64,000 nt of DNA from Thiothrix litoralis (GTDB lineage Bacteria; Pseudomonadota; Gammaproteobacteria; Thiotrichales; Thiotrichaceae), in contig NZ_CP072801.1 in the NCBI RefSeq assembly GCF_017901135.1, positions 3,562,501 through 3,626,500 on the forward strand, in the 5' to 3' direction. The notes under the pieces were generated by a model. That model worked only from the letters and a program-made list of their open reading frames with translations. It was not told the DNA's origin and searched no databases. A program made the translations under genes and the position numbers. Below are positions 62,211-64,000 of this stretch, piece after piece; the stretch's first letter is position 1; every line of letters starts with the position of its first letter.

Positions 62211-62501
62211 TTATTCAGCCTGCGGCAAAATCGTTTCCACCTCAGAGTGGACACGCGCGATAATGTGCGCAGCCACGATGCCGTCGCCGACCCGTTCGCA
62301 AGCGTCAGCGCCTGCGCGGACGGCGGCATTGACTGCGCCGGTTTCGCCGCGTACCAGTACGGTGACGTAACCGCCGCCGACGAACTGACGCCCGATCAGC
62401 TTGACTTCTGCTGCTTTGGTCATGGCGTCCGCCGCTTCGATGGCAGGAACCAGACCCCGTGTTTCGATCATGCCTAGAGCAACGCCTGTTACTTGTGCCA
62501 T
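62211..62501 (-). CDS. csoS1: Carboxysome shell hexamer protein CsoS1 (copy 2)
   Basis: This 96-residue single BMC-domain protein has [40 protein letters not shown] with the pore loop, and [20 protein letters not shown]. It tiles the shell facets as hexamers. It is nearly identical to the neighbouring copy except for the C-terminal tail (ILPQAE) and scattered substitutions, so it arose by tandem duplication. Which copy corresponds to CsoS1A, B or C cannot be assigned from sequence alone. Confidence 0.95.
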   Translation of the reverse strand: MAQVTGVALGMIETRGLVPAIEAADAMTKAAEVKLIGRQFVGGGYVTVLVRGETGAVNAAVRAGADACERVGDGIVAAHIIARVHSEVETILPQAE

Positions 62502-62531
62502 GGTGAGTCTCCTTGAGATCTTATCTGTAAA

Positions 62532-62849
62532 TTAACCGATGAATGCTTGGTCAGCCGTCTCGCCCGGTTTGGGGAGGATGCTTTCCACTTCCGAATGGAC
62601 ACGCGCAATGATGTGCGCCGCCACAATGCCGTCACCGACCCGCTCGCAAGCGTCTGCACCGGCGCGTACCGCTGCATTGACCGCCCCGGTTTCGCCGCGT
62701 ACCAGCACGGTGACGTAACCGCCGCCAACAAACTGGCGTCCGACCAGACGTACTTCTGCTGCCTTGGTCATGGCGTCCGCCGCTTCGATGGCGGGCACCA
62801 GACCCCGTGTTTCAATCATGCCGAGGGCAATGCCCGTCACTTCAGCCAT
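62532..62849 (-). CDS. csoS1: Carboxysome shell hexamer protein CsoS1 (copy 1)
   Basis: This 105-residue BMC-domain shell protein has the same core as its neighbour ([20 protein letters not shown], then [20 protein letters not shown]). It has a ten-residue longer tail ([12 protein letters not shown]), which may face the lumen or cytosol. It is the first csoS1 copy after csoS4B. The 30-base gap to the next copy has a good Shine-Dalgarno (aaggag). Confidence 0.95.
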   Translation of the reverse strand: MAEVTGIALGMIETRGLVPAIEAADAMTKAAEVRLVGRQFVGGGYVTVLVRGETGAVNAAVRAGADACERVGDGIVAAHIIARVHSEVESILPKPGETADQAFIG

Positions 62850-62884
62850 TTTCGTGCTCCTTTTTTCAAAAAACGGGAGAAGGA

Positions 62885-63133
62885 TTATTCCTCTTCCCAG
62901 TAATCAATAATTCCCAGTATCGCCAAATCCGTCTGGATCTCAGCATCACCCATACCGAAACGGGCGGCTGAACCACTGGAGGTAAAGACCCATTTCCCTG
63001 CGGGTACGCCGATCGGATCGGTCGCTACCAACAGGCCGCCTTTGAGTGTTCGCAGAACCCGCAAAGGTGCGTTTTTTAACCCCGGCACGCGCCGGGTGGT
63101 TACCATGTCGCCTTTGACTTGCATGATTTCCAT
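62885..63133 (-). CDS. csoS4B: Carboxysome vertex pentamer protein CsoS4B
   Basis: This 82-residue EutN/CcmL-family protein has [20 protein letters not shown], then [20 protein letters not shown] and a C-terminal [13 protein letters not shown]. The fold forms pentamers that close shell vertices. The start is set four bases after the csoS4A stop; the frame is open ten codons further up. Order csoS4A-csoS4B-csoS1 is the normal alpha-carboxysome order. Confidence 0.92.
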   Translation of the reverse strand: MEIMQVKGDMVTTRRVPGLKNAPLRVLRTLKGGLLVATDPIGVPAGKWVFTSSGSAARFGMGDAEIQTDLAILGIIDYWEEE

Positions 63134-63137
63134 GCGC

Positions 63138-63392
63138 TTAGGTCTCCGGCTGCCAATGATCAATAATGCCCACGATCGTCAGGTCGGAGGGGTAGGACTT
63201 ACTGCCTGCCGCTTCCCGCGCTGCCGATGAACTCACGCAAATCACCCAGTCACCGGTGATGCAGCCGATCGCATCCACCGCTACCAGCGGGATAGCGCCC
63301 GGTTTGTCACGTACTACCAACAAGGGGCGATGCCCCAGTTCAGCCTGCCGGTTACTGGAAACCAGCGTTTTTTCGACCCGCATGATTCTCAT
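63138..63392 (-). CDS. csoS4A: Carboxysome vertex pentamer protein CsoS4A
   Basis: This 84-residue EutN/CcmL-family protein has MRIMRVEKTLVSSNRQAELG, VDAIGCITGDWVICVSSSAA and DLTIVGIIDHW. It is paralogous to CsoS4B and forms vertex pentamers. Its start overlaps the csoSCA stop by four bases. Confidence 0.93.
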   Translation of the reverse strand: MRIMRVEKTLVSSNRQAELGHRPLLVVRDKPGAIPLVAVDAIGCITGDWVICVSSSAAREAAGSKSYPSDLTIVGIIDHWQPET

Positions 63393-64000
63393 AAACCATC
63401 CTCCACGGTTTCAATCGGGCTGGCGGTGGGCTTGTTCTGCACCGAGAGGTGACAGAACAACAAGCCTTGTTTGTCTAGTTCGGCGTAACGGGTCTTGATC
63501 GCATCGCGTACCCGTTGCGCCTTGGCGACTGTGCGTTCGCGGGAGCCAGGCACTTTCGCGTTATAGCGGAAGTGAATGGCGACCGGAATCGGCAAACCGT
63601 GCTTGACATTGAGTCCCTTAAAAATCTTGATGCCTACATCCATATCCGCCACGCCTTCTTCCAGCGTTTGCAGGTGCGCGTAGTAGGCAATATTGCGCAT
63701 CTGCACTTCCTCGAAACTGTCGCCGACGCTGATGAAGCGTTCGGCATGACCGATGTCGGGGTAGCGTCCGCCGTATACATCGGCGACGTATTCAATCTGC
63801 GACAAATTGTTGATCAGCAGGTTGGCGATCAGGCGGCGCATTCCGTCGTGCGGTTCGCCCTTGCCCGTGCCCCAGCTTTCTGTTTCCAGCGCTGTCTTAC
63901 GAATCGCTTCGTACACCGCCAGACGTGCCGCGTCTGCCGACAGATTCAGCGTGTCGCGGTACAGCGCGGCGTTGTCGATGAGCCGATGGGTCGATAAATC
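63389..64000 (-). CDS. csoSCA: Carboxysomal carbonic anhydrase CsoSCA, C-terminal part
   Basis: The open frame continues past the window edge, and about 203 C-terminal residues are seen. It has HRLIDNAALYRDTLNLSADA, GHAERFISVGDSFEEVQMRN, EEGVADMDVGIKIFKGLNVK and LPIPVAIHFRYNAKVPGSRE, typical of the CsoSCA C-terminal (degenerate active-site) domain. The catalytic Cys/His zinc site is in the part outside the window. It supplies CO2 to Rubisco inside the shell. Upstream, cbbL, cbbS and csoS2 would be expected beyond 64000. Confidence 0.92.
   Translation of the reverse strand, partial: DLSTHRLIDNAALYRDTLNLSADAARLAVYEAIRKTALETESWGTGKGEPHDGMRRLIANLLINNLSQIEYVADVYGGRYPDIGHAERFISVGDSFEEVQMRNIAYYAHLQTLEEGVADMDVGIKIFKGLNVKHGLPIPVAIHFRYNAKVPGSRERTVAKAQRVRDAIKTRYAELDKQGLLFCHLSVQNKPTASPIETVEDGL

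Overview
The window looks like the chromosome of a sulfur-oxidising, CO2-fixing gammaproteobacterium, most likely a Thiothrix-type member of the Thiotrichales. The evidence is gene content: an alpha-carboxysome locus with CbbO, acRAF and a DabA/DabB inorganic-carbon pump, a group 3b NAD(P)-linked NiFe hydrogenase, a possible sulfur-globule protein and typical gammaproteobacterial housekeeping genes (lptFG, hemW, recQ, hslR, glcB). The genus is an inference from context and was not tested by any search.

Layout. 1-975: end of an rRNA operon (3' part of 23S, 5S, terminator). 1147-9698: envelope genes, namely lptFG, then two mirror-image sets of lipid-linked-sugar genes (GT39 glycosyltransferase plus PAP2 phosphatase on each strand, with a GT2 polyprenyl-phosphate glycosyltransferase and an LPG-synthase-type membrane protein between them). 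9695-30070: mostly housekeeping and accessory genes, including a CXXC zinc protein, hemW, recQ, malate synthase G, an orphan membrane histidine kinase, a DUF2892/rhodanese group, an AAA-ATPase/DUF1703 gene, exbB-exbD-tonB, a degenerate ATP-sulfurylase paralogue facing a cysB-type regulator, a hipA-hipB pair with a perfect palindromic operator, ycgN-hslR, a cytochrome c', a Tyr-rich secreted protein and an asmA-family gene.

30.1-46.9 kb is a defence island. On the minus strand a ribbon-helix-helix gene leads a run of overlapping or closely spaced genes: SspB (DUF4007), SspC (large P-loop ATPase), SspD (PAPS-reductase-like, DndC-like), SspE (DUF262 + DUF1524), an SF2 helicase, a GHKL ATPase, a small protein that shares the GHKL protein's C-terminal domain, and a phosphorothioation-associated methyltransferase. 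This is a single-strand DNA phosphorothioation (Ssp) system without a local SspA desulfurase. It appears to carry two effector arms: SspE and a helicase/GHKL/small-protein module. Base composition drops sharply between about 32.45 and 39.2 kb, and the boundary falls inside the methyltransferase gene, so the island is a mosaic. A Fic gene with its own palindromic operators and a truncated DUF4143 ATPase remnant mark the far edge.

46.9-64 kb is one 17-kb run of minus-strand genes for autotrophy. In transcription order it holds csoSCA (cut by the window end), csoS4A, csoS4B, two csoS1 shell genes, acRAF, a small disordered protein, cbbO, a small membrane protein, a SulP transporter with STAS domain, dabB, a second membrane protein, dabA, a PII-like protein, then the four HydBGDA hydrogenase subunits and their protease. 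Together these would concentrate bicarbonate, house and activate Rubisco, and supply NAD(P)H from H2. A dispersed ~30-bp palindromic repeat occurs at the island edge, in the carboxysome operon as a 28-bp perfect inverted repeat, and in frame inside dabA.
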